A DNA stretch of 64,000 nt from an uncultured Clostridia bacterium (GCA_934746645.1 CAKVFE010000002.1:124001-188000); one strand, 5' to 3'; shown: positions 9,259-18,203, counted from the stretch's first letter. Program-made: numbers and translations. Notes: generated by a model not told the origin, from the letters alone.

Positions 9259-9924
9259 ATGAATAATGTTAATCAATTAATAAAAATTAATAATGAAAGT
9301 ATGGATAAATATAATCATACATTAGACAATGAGATGAAAGAGATATTGTCTTATGCAAGAAACAATCATATTCCAGTACTTTTGGAAGACACGGCAAAAT
9401 TATTATTTTCTGTCGTGTTCAATCTTCAACCTAAGAAAATGTTGGAGATTGGCACAGCTATAGGGTATTCGGGTACACTTTTGCTCAATGCGACTAAAGG
9501 CTCGCTTACCACCATAGAAAACTTTGAAGATAATTACAAACTTGCAATTAAGCATTTTGAAAGTGCAGGACTTAAAGATAGAGTTACACCAATATTTGAT
9601 GATGCTTACAATGCTATTGTTCAATTAAGTCAGAACAATGAAAAGTTTGATTTTATATTTTTAGATGGACCTAAAGGTCAATATATTAAATATTTGCCAA
9701 TACTTAAATCTATGCTTAATGATGGCGGAGTATTGTTTGCAGATAATGTGCATTTTAAAGGTATGGTATTTTGGGAAGGTGTTATTCCTCATCGCAAACG
9801 CACTATTGTTGTCAACCTTAGAAAATATCTTGAAGCAGTAAAAACTGATAAAGATTTTGACTCAGTAGAACTTGATATTGGAGATGGCGTAACAGTATCT
9901 CAATTAATATGTGAAAATAAATAG
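9259..9924 (+). CDS. trmR: tRNA 5-hydroxyuridine methyltransferase, TrmR-like
   Basis: 221 residues, a class I SAM-dependent O-methyltransferase. Visible motifs are the SAM-binding strand MLEIGTAIGYSG (about 60-71), the acidic residue after the second strand (TTIEN), and FDFIFLDGPKGQY (about 130-142). In B. subtilis TrmR methylates ho5U34 to mo5U34 in tRNA, and its gene lies beside U32-family TrhP genes exactly as here (U32 gene 18 bases downstream). The neighbour is what separates TrmR from other small O-methyltransferases. There is no ribosome site, and a -10 element lies just upstream. Confidence 0.8.
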   Translation: MNNVNQLIKINNESMDKYNHTLDNEMKEILSYARNNHIPVLLEDTAKLLFSVVFNLQPKKMLEIGTAIGYSGTLLLNATKGSLTTIENFEDNYKLAIKHFESAGLKDRVTPIFDDAYNAIVQLSQNNEKFDFIFLDGPKGQYIKYLPILKSMLNDGGVLFADNVHFKGMVFWEGVIPHRKRTIVVNLRKYLEAVKTDKDFDSVELDIGDGVTVSQLICENK

Positions 9925-9942
9925 AATAAAAGGAAGTATATT

Positions 9943-11142
9943 ATGTTAGAATTATTAGCTCCTGCAGGAACTATGGATAAATTAAAAACAGCATTTTATT
10001 TTGGTGCAGACGCTTGCTATTTTGCTGGTACTAAATATGGACTTAGAGCTTACGCAGGCAATTTTACAGATGACAACTTAAAAGAAAGTGTTGAGTATGC
10101 TCACAAAATGGGCAAAAAAGCATATATTACAGTTAATATAATTGCTCACAACGAAGATTTTGATGGTATGGCAGATTATATTAGATTTTTGGATAGTATA
10201 AAAGTAGATGGTGTTATCGTTGCAGATATCGGTATTATCAAACTTATTAGAGAAACTTGTCCTAATCTACCTGTACATGTAAGTACACAAGCCAATATCA
10301 CCAACAAGTATTCAGCCAAATTTTTCTGTGACTTAGGCGTTACAAGATTGGTTTTGGCAAGAGAACTAAGTGTTAAAGAAATAAAAGAAATTAAAGATTA
10401 TATCCCTAAAGAAGTAGAAATAGAAGCATTTGTACACGGAGCAATGTGTATTAGTTATTCTGGTAGATGTCTACTTAGCAACTATATGTGTGGTAGAGAT
10501 TCCAATAAAGGTGCTTGTGTTCAAGCTTGTCGTTGGGAATATACAATTCACGAAAAGAGCAGAGATAACGAAGAATATCCTATTTATGAAGACAATCGTG
10601 GAACATATATTCTTAATAGTAAAGATTTAAATATGCTACAACATATTAAGGAATTGGAAGACGCAGGCGTAACAAGTCTAAAAATCGAAGGTCGTATGAA
10701 GAGCGTGTATTATGTAGCGACTGTAGTTAATGCTTATCGTCGTGCAATAGATTCTTTAGGTACTAGTGCTTCTACTGACCAATTAATGGCAGAACTTAAC
10801 AAAACAAGCCATCGTAAATATACAACTGGATTTTACTATGGTAGCAATGATAAAGAATGTCTTGAATCTTCTTCTCCAGTTCAAACACACGAATTTATGG
10901 CTGTTGTTATTGGTAAAAATGAAAATGGTAAAGTACTAATCGAACAACGCAATAGATTTAAAGTAGGAGATACCTTAGAAGTATTAAGTCCAACTGATAC
11001 TTTCAATAAGACTATTTTGGTTACTCCAATGACTGATGAAAAAGGTCAAGAAGTTGTAGACGCTTTGGGTGTACAACAAAAATTGTATTTAACAACAGAT
11101 TTACAATTACAACCGGGTGACATACTAAGAAAACAAATTTAA
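9943..11142 (+). CDS. trhP: U32-family tRNA hydroxylation protein, TrhP-like
   Basis: 399 residues, peptidase U32 family. It starts with the typical MLELLAPAGTMDKLK and contains EAFVHGAMCISYSGRCLLSNY (about 161-181) and a cysteine set (GACVQACRWEY, about 190-200) that probably holds an iron-sulfur cluster. Members of this type are not peptidases: TrhP/YegQ hydroxylates U34 of tRNAs using prephenate-derived chemistry. Together with trmR it would make mo5U34. B. subtilis has two U32 genes at this locus; only one is present here. The ATG has AAGGAAG upstream. Confidence 0.82.
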   Translation: MLELLAPAGTMDKLKTAFYFGADACYFAGTKYGLRAYAGNFTDDNLKESVEYAHKMGKKAYITVNIIAHNEDFDGMADYIRFLDSIKVDGVIVADIGIIKLIRETCPNLPVHVSTQANITNKYSAKFFCDLGVTRLVLARELSVKEIKEIKDYIPKEVEIEAFVHGAMCISYSGRCLLSNYMCGRDSNKGACVQACRWEYTIHEKSRDNEEYPIYEDNRGTYILNSKDLNMLQHIKELEDAGVTSLKIEGRMKSVYYVATVVNAYRRAIDSLGTSASTDQLMAELNKTSHRKYTTGFYYGSNDKECLESSSPVQTHEFMAVVIGKNENGKVLIEQRNRFKVGDTLEVLSPTDTFNKTILVTPMTDEKGQEVVDALGVQQKLYLTTDLQLQPGDILRKQI

Positions 11143-11146
11143 ATAT

Positions 11147-11180
11147 AAAAAAAGATAGATTTTGTTCTATCTTTTTTTTT
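11147..11180. terminator. Bidirectional terminator between trhP and 11179-11868
   Basis: A 13-bp A/T-flanked stem (AAAAAAAGATAGA with its complement) with a 6-base loop has T runs on both strands. It serves both convergent genes. Confidence 0.8.
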
Positions 11181-11868
11181 AACTTAAATATTGTGTAATT
11201 CGTTCGATATATTGGACTGCTTTATTTTGAGTAGGTGTAAGTTCAATATTGTCGTTGATATAATCCAAAATTTTATAAACTTTAGTTTTTTGTTTTAACC
11301 TACAATCTATTAAAGCCATAAATATCCAACAATTAAAATTATATTTGTTTAGGTCAGTTGCTTCTTTAGCTAAATCCATCATAACCTTAAACATATCACT
11401 AAAAAATATTTCGCAATATTTATATTTTGGCATAAGACTTTCGTTTGTAGTTTTTCTATTAATATCTATATGTGTATCTCTAAATTTGCTTAATGCTTGA
11501 CTAAGTATTTTCAATCCTTTGTAATAGGTTAGACTAGCTTTGTGTAGATTGCCTTGTCTTTCACATATATAACCATATAAAAAATATTGCATATATTGTA
11601 TGTTGGTTAGCTTTTCTATGGTATTAAGTGCATCATTATTTCTTATTTGGATATATTCGTTGTCATATACATATTGACTTAGTTTGTTATTGCCATAAGT
11701 TATATCTGGATATGAAAAACCACAATTTTCGCATTTTTCTAATTTAATATCCCAAAGACTATTAATATAACTATTGCCTTCGTCATCAGCAAAAATAGCG
11801 TCAGTATTGTCATACTCACTGTTATTTATGTTATTAACTTTTCCACAAATATAACATATCTTTTCCAT
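11179..11868 (-). CDS. Zinc-ribbon plus helical-repeat protein, unknown function
   Basis: 229 residues. CYIC near the N terminus (residues 5-8) and CENC (about 46-49) form a likely zinc ribbon. The rest is helical, with a TPR-like stretch (YGYICERQGNLHKASLTYYKGLKIL, about 98-122). The layout recalls DUF2225-type proteins of Firmicutes (zinc ribbon then helical repeats), but I cannot confirm membership. It is convergent with trhP and divergent from sigK. Confidence 0.6.
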   Translation of the reverse strand: MEKICYICGKVNNINNSEYDNTDAIFADDEGNSYINSLWDIKLEKCENCGFSYPDITYGNNKLSQYVYDNEYIQIRNNDALNTIEKLTNIQYMQYFLYGYICERQGNLHKASLTYYKGLKILSQALSKFRDTHIDINRKTTNESLMPKYKYCEIFFSDMFKVMMDLAKEATDLNKYNFNCWIFMALIDCRLKQKTKVYKILDYINDNIELTPTQNKAVQYIERITQYLS

Positions 11869-12027
11869 TATATAAGCCTTTAATCAATATTTAATGTATT
11901 TGCACGAGTAAGTATATCAAATTTATTTTAATATTTCAAATTATTATTTTCCATTTTTTGATATGTACAAGCAAAATTTGACAAAAAGCGTCATATAAAT
12001 AGGTTAGTCTAACTTATAGGAGTGCTT

Positions 12028-12723
12028 ATGATTTTTGAAAGTTATATGGCGTTTTTACAAAAAATAATGCTTTTTTCATCTTATGTAAAAAACAATTCAT
12101 CTTTTGAAAAACCACTTACTTCAAAAGAAGAAAATATGTATTTACAAAAATATAAAGATGGAGATATGGAAGCGTATAAAATACTTATTGAACATAACCT
12201 AAGATTAGTAGCACATATAGTTAAAAAATATAATGGTGCTGATGAGGCAGATGACCTTATTTCGGTTGGAAGTATGGGGCTTATTAAAGCAATAAAGACT
12301 TTTCAACTCAATCACGGAACTCAGTTTTCAACCTATGCAGCCAAATGTATTGAAAATGAAATATTGATGTTGTTAAGAGTTAATAAAAAACATAAAAACA
12401 CAATTTCTATAGAAGACGCTCTTGGTACAGATAGTGAAGATAATGAACTTGCTGTTATAGATGTAATGTTTGAAAGTGATGATGTTGAGCAGAAAGTACA
12501 TAATTCGGTTGTGTCTGAAAAACTTAATTCTAAATTAAAAAAGTATCTTACGAAAAGAGAATATATAATTATTTGTCTTAGATATGGACTTAATGGGTGT
12601 CCAGCACTTACTCAAAGAGAAGTTGCAAGCAAACTAAAAATAAGTAGAAGTTATATAAGTCGATTGGAAAAGAAAGCCTTAGAAACAATGCGAGATAACA
12701 TAGATAAAAAGGAATATACTTAA
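12028..12723 (+). CDS. sigK: Sporulation sigma factor, sigma-K type
   Basis: 231 residues. ATG at 12028 is preferred over GTG at 12022 because TAGGAG lies 5 bases upstream. The N terminus has a hydrophobic stretch (about 4-18) resembling the pro-sequence of SigK, followed by YVKNNSSFEKPLT. Region 2 carries NLRLVAHIVKKY and TYAAKCIENEILMLLR; region 4 has the helix-turn-helix TQREVASKLKISRSYISRLE. These are hallmarks of the SigE/SigK pair, and the N terminus favours SigK, the late mother-cell factor. The gene is intact, not split by a skin element. A SigE-like CATATAAAT sits at 11992-12000. Confidence 0.8.
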   Translation: MIFESYMAFLQKIMLFSSYVKNNSSFEKPLTSKEENMYLQKYKDGDMEAYKILIEHNLRLVAHIVKKYNGADEADDLISVGSMGLIKAIKTFQLNHGTQFSTYAAKCIENEILMLLRVNKKHKNTISIEDALGTDSEDNELAVIDVMFESDDVEQKVHNSVVSEKLNSKLKKYLTKREYIIICLRYGLNGCPALTQREVASKLKISRSYISRLEKKALETMRDNIDKKEYT

Positions 12724-12746
12724 AAACATTAATTTTTTGATAACTA

Positions 12747-12775
12747 TTGCAAAAATGTTTGATATGTAGTATAAT
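12747..12775 (+). promoter_or_regulatory. rnpB promoter
   Basis: TTGCAA, 17 bases, then TATAAT. The predicted start, 7 bases after the -10, coincides with the first base of the RNase P P1 helix. Confidence 0.85.
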
Positions 12776-12781
12776 ACTTGA

Positions 12782-13113
12782 AGTTAGAGATTTATGTGGT
12801 CGCATGAAGCAATTCATGAGGAAAGTCCGAGCAGCATAGAGTAAGGGTACCAGATAACGTCTGGCTAGGGCGACCTAAGGTAAAGTGCAACAGAAATATA
12901 CCGCTCGAAAGAGTAAGGGTGAAAAGGTGAGGTAAGAGCTCACAAACTTGTTAGGTAACTAACATTTGCTGTAAACACTACCTGCTGCAAGATAAGAGAA
13001 ACATTTAAAAGTTACTCGCTTCGTTTCTTGATACATCGCTTGAACATGCTAGCAATACCATGTCTAGATAGATGACCACTTAATACAGAACTCGGCTTAT
13101 TTAATGTCTAACT
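12782..13113 (+). ncRNA. rnpB: RNase P RNA
   Basis: About 332 bases. The P4 5' strand and flank GAGGAAAGTCCGAGC begins at 12818, the ACAGAAA element lies near 12889, AGGGTGAAA near 12915, and the 3' partner ACAGAACTCGGCTTA at 13085. The ends pair as helix P1 (AGTTAGAGA at 12782-12790 with TGTCTAACT at 13105-13113, one mismatch). It is the catalytic RNA that trims tRNA 5' leaders. It lies in its own transcription unit between sigK and an unknown gene. Confidence 0.93.
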
Positions 13114-13117
13114 AAGT

Positions 13118-13150
13118 AAACACATAAGTAATTATGTGTTTATTTTTTTT
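13118..13150 (+). terminator. Terminator of rnpB
   Basis: A perfect 10-bp stem AAACACATAA / TTATGTGTTT with a 4-base loop is followed by eight T residues. Confidence 0.9.
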
Positions 13151-13171
13151 GCTTTTTTACCATAATTAAAT

Positions 13172-14683
13172 ATGTCTATTTTATGTTTTGTAGAAGTTAG
13201 TTTAATAACATTGTTTGTAATAGCAATATCTTTTTCTTGTTACAAATATTTTAAATTAGAGAAAAATAAAACTAAATTTGATATAACCAATTACAAACGA
13301 AAATTATTAAAACTAAAATTAAAATTAGATACAATTGAAAATAATCATATTAAAAATAATTGTAAATATTATAAAATAAAAATATCTAAATTAGACCCAA
13401 ATATTGCACACTTTAAAACTTATTATTTTCAACAAAAATTAAAGTATAAACTAGCTAATAATATTGAAGATATACAATCAAAAATTAGTCAAAAAATATA
13501 TATCAAAAACATAAAAAATAAGTGTAAAAAATTATTAAAATTTAAGACAAATTTTATACTAAAAAACACATTAAAAATATACAATAAAAATAGTCAAATA
13601 TCTATACTAAAAAACAGCATTTCATTTTCCAACTTTTTTATTCATGTCAATGGTAAACCAGTTAAAAATTATACTATTGCATATATAGATAAAGATATTA
13701 TTTTTTATAGAAAAACCAAACATTATATTATAAAAATTACTAAAAGTGGAGTAGATAAAAACATTATAAATATTAAATATTTATCTATTAGTCAAGAAGA
13801 AAAATATAATCAAATATATATAAGTTTTGTTGGATACAATATGTCAGGTAATGATGTATCTAGTGTGCAAGATTATAATAAAAAATCAATCAAACATTAT
13901 AAGTATTCTGTACCCAATATATCGCATTTTAAAGTAACTAATGTATTCAAAATTAATGCTATGCAAAATATTAAATATGACCTAAATTTTAGGATATTTG
14001 ATTATAATTTAAGTACTATGCATAATAATAGTTGTAAAAATACTAAAATGCTTAATTATAAACAATTGGCTATTGATAAAGACAAAATTATTTTTAATAT
14101 TAATGTTTTTGATTTGTTTAGGTTAAAACACAATAGATACAATATTCTTAAACTAAAACGATTGTTTGGTTTAAAATTATTAGAGTGTAGTAAGACAAAA
14201 ACTGTGTTTAAAAATGATGAAAACTTTTTTAATTTTGATACTATAAAAAATATCAAAGTTGATAGTAATAATAAATATTTAGATAACTTAGTTAATAGTT
14301 ATTTGCAACCAAAAATAATTAATGAATACACTAATAATTTTGATTTTAAACCATTAAATAATAGACTAAATATTTACAAAAAAATTGACTACAATTATAT
14401 CTCTGTTATTAAATATTTTTTAGCAAAAAAACAATATATTTTACTTTATAATTATTTGCTTTTACAGGTGTATGGGATAGGTGTATTTGAAGACAAAATA
14501 TTGTTTTACAATTCCAATAATTTATTAAGAAAATTTACTATTAATTATGCTAACCATTTTATGATTATTACCAATGAAAAAGGTACTAAAAAAGTACTTT
14601 ATAATGGTATTGTTTATGTTAATCCAAAAGTTATATTTTTAGACAAATCACATATTAAAATCGACAAATCCAATTTAGTGTGA
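13172..14683 (+). CDS. Membrane-anchored protein of unknown function
   Basis: 503 residues, unusually rich in Lys, Asn and Ile. One N-terminal membrane segment (about residues 3-24) is followed by a Lys-rich helical region (to about 150), then beta-rich sequence. The stretch from KIIFNINVFD to YLDNLVNSYL (about 305-375) faintly resembles the linker before the catalytic barrel of GH94/GH36-type enzymes, but the catalytic part is absent, so this is only a hint. No ribosome site is visible; CATAAT lies 5 bases before the ATG. It is followed at once by rarA. Confidence 0.6.
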   Translation: MSILCFVEVSLITLFVIAISFSCYKYFKLEKNKTKFDITNYKRKLLKLKLKLDTIENNHIKNNCKYYKIKISKLDPNIAHFKTYYFQQKLKYKLANNIEDIQSKISQKIYIKNIKNKCKKLLKFKTNFILKNTLKIYNKNSQISILKNSISFSNFFIHVNGKPVKNYTIAYIDKDIIFYRKTKHYIIKITKSGVDKNIINIKYLSISQEEKYNQIYISFVGYNMSGNDVSSVQDYNKKSIKHYKYSVPNISHFKVTNVFKINAMQNIKYDLNFRIFDYNLSTMHNNSCKNTKMLNYKQLAIDKDKIIFNINVFDLFRLKHNRYNILKLKRLFGLKLLECSKTKTVFKNDENFFNFDTIKNIKVDSNNKYLDNLVNSYLQPKIINEYTNNFDFKPLNNRLNIYKKIDYNYISVIKYFLAKKQYILLYNYLLLQVYGIGVFEDKILFYNSNNLLRKFTINYANHFMIITNEKGTKKVLYNGIVYVNPKVIFLDKSHIKIDKSNLV

Positions 14684-14705
14684 TACACTAACTATGGAGA
14701 TAATT

Positions 14706-15992
14706 ATGGAAGATTTATTTAGTGAAAATATAAAAAGATTTGCTCCACTTGCTGACCGTATGCGTCCTACAACATTGGATCAGTTTTTAGGTCAGGAGCA
14801 TTTGATATATAAAAATAGTTTTTTAGTAAGAGCTATTACAAGTGGCACTATTGGTAGTTGTATTTTTTATGGCCCACCGGGTACAGGTAAAACAACAATA
14901 GCCAATATTATTGCCAATACTTGTAAAGGACAATTTAGAAAACTTAATGCAGTATCTAGTGGTGTAGCTGATGCAAAAGCGATTATTGATGAAGCTAGAA
15001 ACAATCTAAAACTTTATGGTACTCGTACATTTTTATTACTTGATGAATGTCATAGATGGAATAAAGCACAGTCTGATTGTGTATTGCAAGCAGTTGAAGA
15101 AGGTAGCATTATCTTTATTGGTAGTACTACTGAAAATCCATATATCAATATGACTAGAGCTATTGTAAGTAGATGTAGAGTTTTTGAATTTAAACCATTA
15201 AACAAAAACAACATTATCACAGCATTAGATAGAGCAGTTAGTGATAAAGTTAATGGTTATGGCGATTTAAAAATTGAATTTACTAATGACGCTAAAGAAC
15301 ATTTGGCTTGGGCGTCAGCTGGTGATGTTAGAACAGCTTACAATGCACTAGAACTTGCAGTCAAAACAACTCCTGCTAATTCGGACGGAGTTATTGTGAT
15401 AGACAAAGAAGTCGCTGAAGAGTGTATACAAAGGAAAGCAGTTACTTTAGATGAAACAAGTTATTATGATACTTTAAGTGCTTTTTGCAAAAGTTTGAGG
15501 GGTAGTGATACTGAAGGTGCTTTGTTCTATAGTCAAAAATTGCTACTTAGTGGCTGTGACCCAAAGATAATTGCTCGCCGTATGATAGCACACGCAAGCG
15601 AAGATATTGGTATGGCAGATAGCAATGCTTTACTTATGGCTATTAGTGCTTTGACTGCTGTTAAAGAACTTGGTATGCCAGAATGTGAACTAAATTTATC
15701 ACACGCTATTATTTATATTTGTGAAGCAGAGAAAAGTAACTCAGTACTTATTGCTAAAGATATGGCAAAAGCTGATGCTTTAAAATATCTTGATTCTCCA
15801 GTGCCTAACAATTTAAAAAATCACCCAACAGGTTATAATGATAGCACTGGTTCGTACAAATATCCTCACGCTTATGGTGGCTATGTAAAACAACAATATA
15901 TGCCAAAAGAATTAAAGGATAAAGTGTATTATGTCCCTTCCAACAATGGTAGGGAAAAAGGACTTGTTCGTAAAAAAGAACGCAACAAATAA
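14706..15992 (+). CDS. rarA: Replication-associated recombination protein A
   Basis: 428 residues. ATG at 14706 is chosen for GGAG at 14696-14699; an in-frame ATG at 14694 lacks a site. AAA+ ATPase: Walker A GPPGTGKTT at 56-64 and a Walker B/box VI variant LLLDECHRWNKAQSD, where most family members have DEIHRFNK. The sensor region IFIGSTTENPY is followed by the helical tetramerisation domain. RarA (MgsA) acts at stalled replication forks. It may be cotranscribed with the upstream unknown gene. Confidence 0.92.
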   Translation: MEDLFSENIKRFAPLADRMRPTTLDQFLGQEHLIYKNSFLVRAITSGTIGSCIFYGPPGTGKTTIANIIANTCKGQFRKLNAVSSGVADAKAIIDEARNNLKLYGTRTFLLLDECHRWNKAQSDCVLQAVEEGSIIFIGSTTENPYINMTRAIVSRCRVFEFKPLNKNNIITALDRAVSDKVNGYGDLKIEFTNDAKEHLAWASAGDVRTAYNALELAVKTTPANSDGVIVIDKEVAEECIQRKAVTLDETSYYDTLSAFCKSLRGSDTEGALFYSQKLLLSGCDPKIIARRMIAHASEDIGMADSNALLMAISALTAVKELGMPECELNLSHAIIYICEAEKSNSVLIAKDMAKADALKYLDSPVPNNLKNHPTGYNDSTGSYKYPHAYGGYVKQQYMPKELKDKVYYVPSNNGREKGLVRKKERNK

Positions 15993-16002
15993 ATATTTTA
16001 TT

Positions 16003-16061
16003 AAACTTAAATAGTTGACTATGTTTTGATTAATTAAATGAGTCACTATTTAAGTTTTTTT
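16003..16061 (+). terminator. Terminator after rarA
   Basis: A 12-bp stem (AAACTTAAATAG / CTATTTAAGTTT) is extended inward by GACT/AGTC and followed by seven T residues. Confidence 0.85.
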
Positions 16062-16147
16062 ATTTATTATTAATAAATATATTAATATAATAATATAGAA
16101 AAAATGGCTTAAAATTTAGATTTTTTAATATTTTTTATAAAAAAGTA

Positions 16148-16176
16148 TTGACAAGCCAATAAAAATAGTTTATTTT
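16148..16176 (+). promoter_or_regulatory. Promoter of the ABC exporter leader
   Basis: TTGACA, 17 bases, TATTTT. The predicted start near 16183 gives a leader of about 180 bases before the transporter ATG. Confidence 0.8.
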
Positions 16177-16226
16177 GTAAGTGTTAATTTTAAGAAACAA
16201 AAAATAAATAAAGGAGGACAGTTCGC

Positions 16227-16304
16227 ATGAGCGTAATTAAATTTGCTTTTAACTTTAACAAAAATAATAACAATATTTTATGCCATACGAATGGTTCTTT
16301 TTAG
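16227..16304 (+). CDS. 25-codon leader peptide of ABC exporter attenuator
   Basis: A very strong AAAGGAGG lies 9 bases before the ATG. The peptide is MSVIKFAFNFNKNNNNILCH plus TNGSF, with six Asn and one Lys codons in codons 9-16. Codons 20-22 contain the antiterminator strand CATACGAA (16284-16291). A ribosome that finishes the peptide would cover that strand; one held at or before the Asn cluster would leave it free. This is the arrangement of ribosome-mediated attenuators before drug exporters such as B. subtilis bmrCD. No homologue of the peptide is known to me. Confidence 0.75.
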   Translation: MSVIKFAFNFNKNNNNILCHTNGSF

Positions 16305-16362
16305 TGTATAATATTTAATAAGTATTTTACTTTGCCTTCGTATGAGTTACGGAGGTTTTTTT
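16284..16362 (+). promoter_or_regulatory. Antiterminator/terminator switch before ABC exporter
   Basis: Two mutually exclusive helices share the same bases. Antiterminator: CATACGAA (16284-16291) pairs perfectly with TTCGTATG (16337-16344). Terminator: CCTTCGTA (16335-16342) pairs with TACGGAGG (16348-16355, one G-T), has a 5-base loop and a T run at 16356-16362. The GGAGG of the terminator is also the transporter Shine-Dalgarno, so both transcription and translation would be off in the terminator state. A TATAAT at 16307-16312 between the arms lacks a -35. Confidence 0.8.
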
Positions 16363-16364
16363 AT

Positions 16365-18140
16365 ATGAAAAATAAATCAATAAAAGAATATTTGGCAAGA
16401 TATAAATGGGCGATTACGCTGTATATTGTGCTAAATATTATAAGTGCAGTTTTGTCTATTGCATTGACATTAACATTAGCAAAAGCAATAGATTGTGTAA
16501 CTACACAAGACTACTATAAAGCAATACTTATATTGTGCGTTGCTTTAGGCTGTAGTGTATTAAGGAGAGCTTGTTGGGTAACTAACAATGCGTTATTCTT
16601 CAATTACTCTTCAAAAATTATGGCTGATCTAAATTTGGATTTAGCAAAACAAGCATTTAAACTTAATTCTCAAACTTACGCTGACCACGAAACAGGTACA
16701 TTTGTACAGCGTATAGTTAATGACCCAGAAAGATTGGTTAATAATTTAGCTGATGTGGTAGATATGATTACTGATGTAGTATCATCATTAGTTATTTTGG
16801 TTTATATCGTTACACTCAACTTCTATATCGGCCTAATTTTGATATCAGTGCTTGCGTTGTGTTTAGTACTAGAAGTTATTAGAGTAAGAGTATATAAAAC
16901 CAACAAGAGAAAAACTCGTAAAGCTTCTGACAAAATCAATAGTCTTACAACAGAAATTGTAAGAAGTGAAAAAGATATCAAAGCGATTGGCTTAGAAGAC
17001 AAACTTAGCGAAGTAAGCAAAAAATACTATGATAACTATAAAAATGTAAGTTATCGTACCAATATGAAGGATATGAGTTTTTGGTCTTCAAGAAACTTTA
17101 TTATCGAAACAATGTCTATAGTGGTGCTTATTTTAGGCGTTGTGTTGATTAATAAAAGTTTGATAACATTTGCTTCATTTATGATTGTGTATAGCAATAA
17201 TAATTCTTTATATGGACTTATCTGGCAGTTGGGCAATTTGACATCAAAGTTCTCAGAAATCAAAATTTCTACGGACCGTATGTTTGCTTTATTTAATGAT
17301 AACGAATTTGTTTGTGAAAGATTTGGAGATGTTCAACTTAACGATGTTAAAGGCAAAATAGAATTTAAAGATGTAAAGTATTCATACAACGAATATGAAG
17401 AGCCCGATGAAGATGAAGAGTATGATAAGAAAAAAGATAAGACAAGAAAGATTATTAATACCAACACAATATTTAATGGTTTAAATTTTTTAGTAGAGCC
17501 CAATACTACTGTTGCATTTGTAGGTAAATCTGGTAGTGGTAAATCTACAATACTTAATCTTATGAGTAAAATGTTTGAAGTTGATGGCGGAGAAGTCTTG
17601 ATAGATGACATCAATATCAACGACCTATCCAAGGAAACATTACGAAATTCTATTTCATTGGTTAATCAATTTCCGTACATCTTTGATATGACAATAAAAG
17701 AAAACTTGATGCTTGCTAAAAAAGATGCTACAGATGAAGAAATTGAAAATGCTATAAAAGAAGCTTCTTTCGATGACTTTGTATCTACTTTAAAGAAAGG
17801 TATTGATACAAAAGTAGGTGAGAGTGGTGTTAAATTGTCTGGTGGTCAAAAACAGCGTCTTGCTATTGCTAGAGCGATGCTAAGAAAATCTAGTATTATA
17901 ATTTTTGACGAAAGTACAAGTTCTTTAGACAACTTTGCACAAGAAAATATCAAACGCAGTATAGACAACCTAAAAGGTAAAAGTACGGTTGTTATTGTTG
18001 CACATAGATTATCTACAATTAAAAATGTTGATAAAATATTCTTCTTAGATGAAGGAAAAATTATTGATGAAGGAACATTTGATTATTTGTATGAAAACAA
18101 TGAAAAATTTAAAAATATGTTCCTTGCAGAAAATATTTAA
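16365..18140 (+). CDS. ABC exporter half-transporter (fused TMD-NBD)
   Basis: 591 residues; ATG at 16365 follows GGAGG by 9 bases (the frame extends 11 codons upstream through the attenuator hairpin). The six-helix exporter domain spans about 1-310 and the ATPase about 335-591: Walker A GKSGSGKST, Q-loop SLVNQFPYIF, signature LSGGQKQRLAIARAML, Walker B IIIFDESTSSLD, H-loop VAHRLST. A highly charged insert (EEPDEDEEYDKKKDKTRK) sits just after the A-loop YSYNEY, which is unusual. It probably works as a homodimer because no partner gene is adjacent. The attenuator points to drug or peptide export. Confidence 0.88.
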   Translation: MKNKSIKEYLARYKWAITLYIVLNIISAVLSIALTLTLAKAIDCVTTQDYYKAILILCVALGCSVLRRACWVTNNALFFNYSSKIMADLNLDLAKQAFKLNSQTYADHETGTFVQRIVNDPERLVNNLADVVDMITDVVSSLVILVYIVTLNFYIGLILISVLALCLVLEVIRVRVYKTNKRKTRKASDKINSLTTEIVRSEKDIKAIGLEDKLSEVSKKYYDNYKNVSYRTNMKDMSFWSSRNFIIETMSIVVLILGVVLINKSLITFASFMIVYSNNNSLYGLIWQLGNLTSKFSEIKISTDRMFALFNDNEFVCERFGDVQLNDVKGKIEFKDVKYSYNEYEEPDEDEEYDKKKDKTRKIINTNTIFNGLNFLVEPNTTVAFVGKSGSGKSTILNLMSKMFEVDGGEVLIDDININDLSKETLRNSISLVNQFPYIFDMTIKENLMLAKKDATDEEIENAIKEASFDDFVSTLKKGIDTKVGESGVKLSGGQKQRLAIARAMLRKSSIIIFDESTSSLDNFAQENIKRSIDNLKGKSTVVIVAHRLSTIKNVDKIFFLDEGKIIDEGTFDYLYENNEKFKNMFLAENI

Positions 18141-18173
18141 TTAATGCGATAAAATTAGATATACATATTAAAA

Positions 18174-18203
18174 ATACCACTTATACTAAAGTGGTGTTTT
18201 TTT
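18174..18203 (+). terminator. Terminator of ABC exporter gene
   Basis: A 7-bp core stem ACCACTT / AAGTGGT with flanking A/T pairs is followed by T7. Confidence 0.8.

Noticed and set aside
16307..16312. Second promoter inside the attenuator
   Set aside because: TATAAT is perfect but has no -35 at a workable distance and no extended TGN; kept only as a note.
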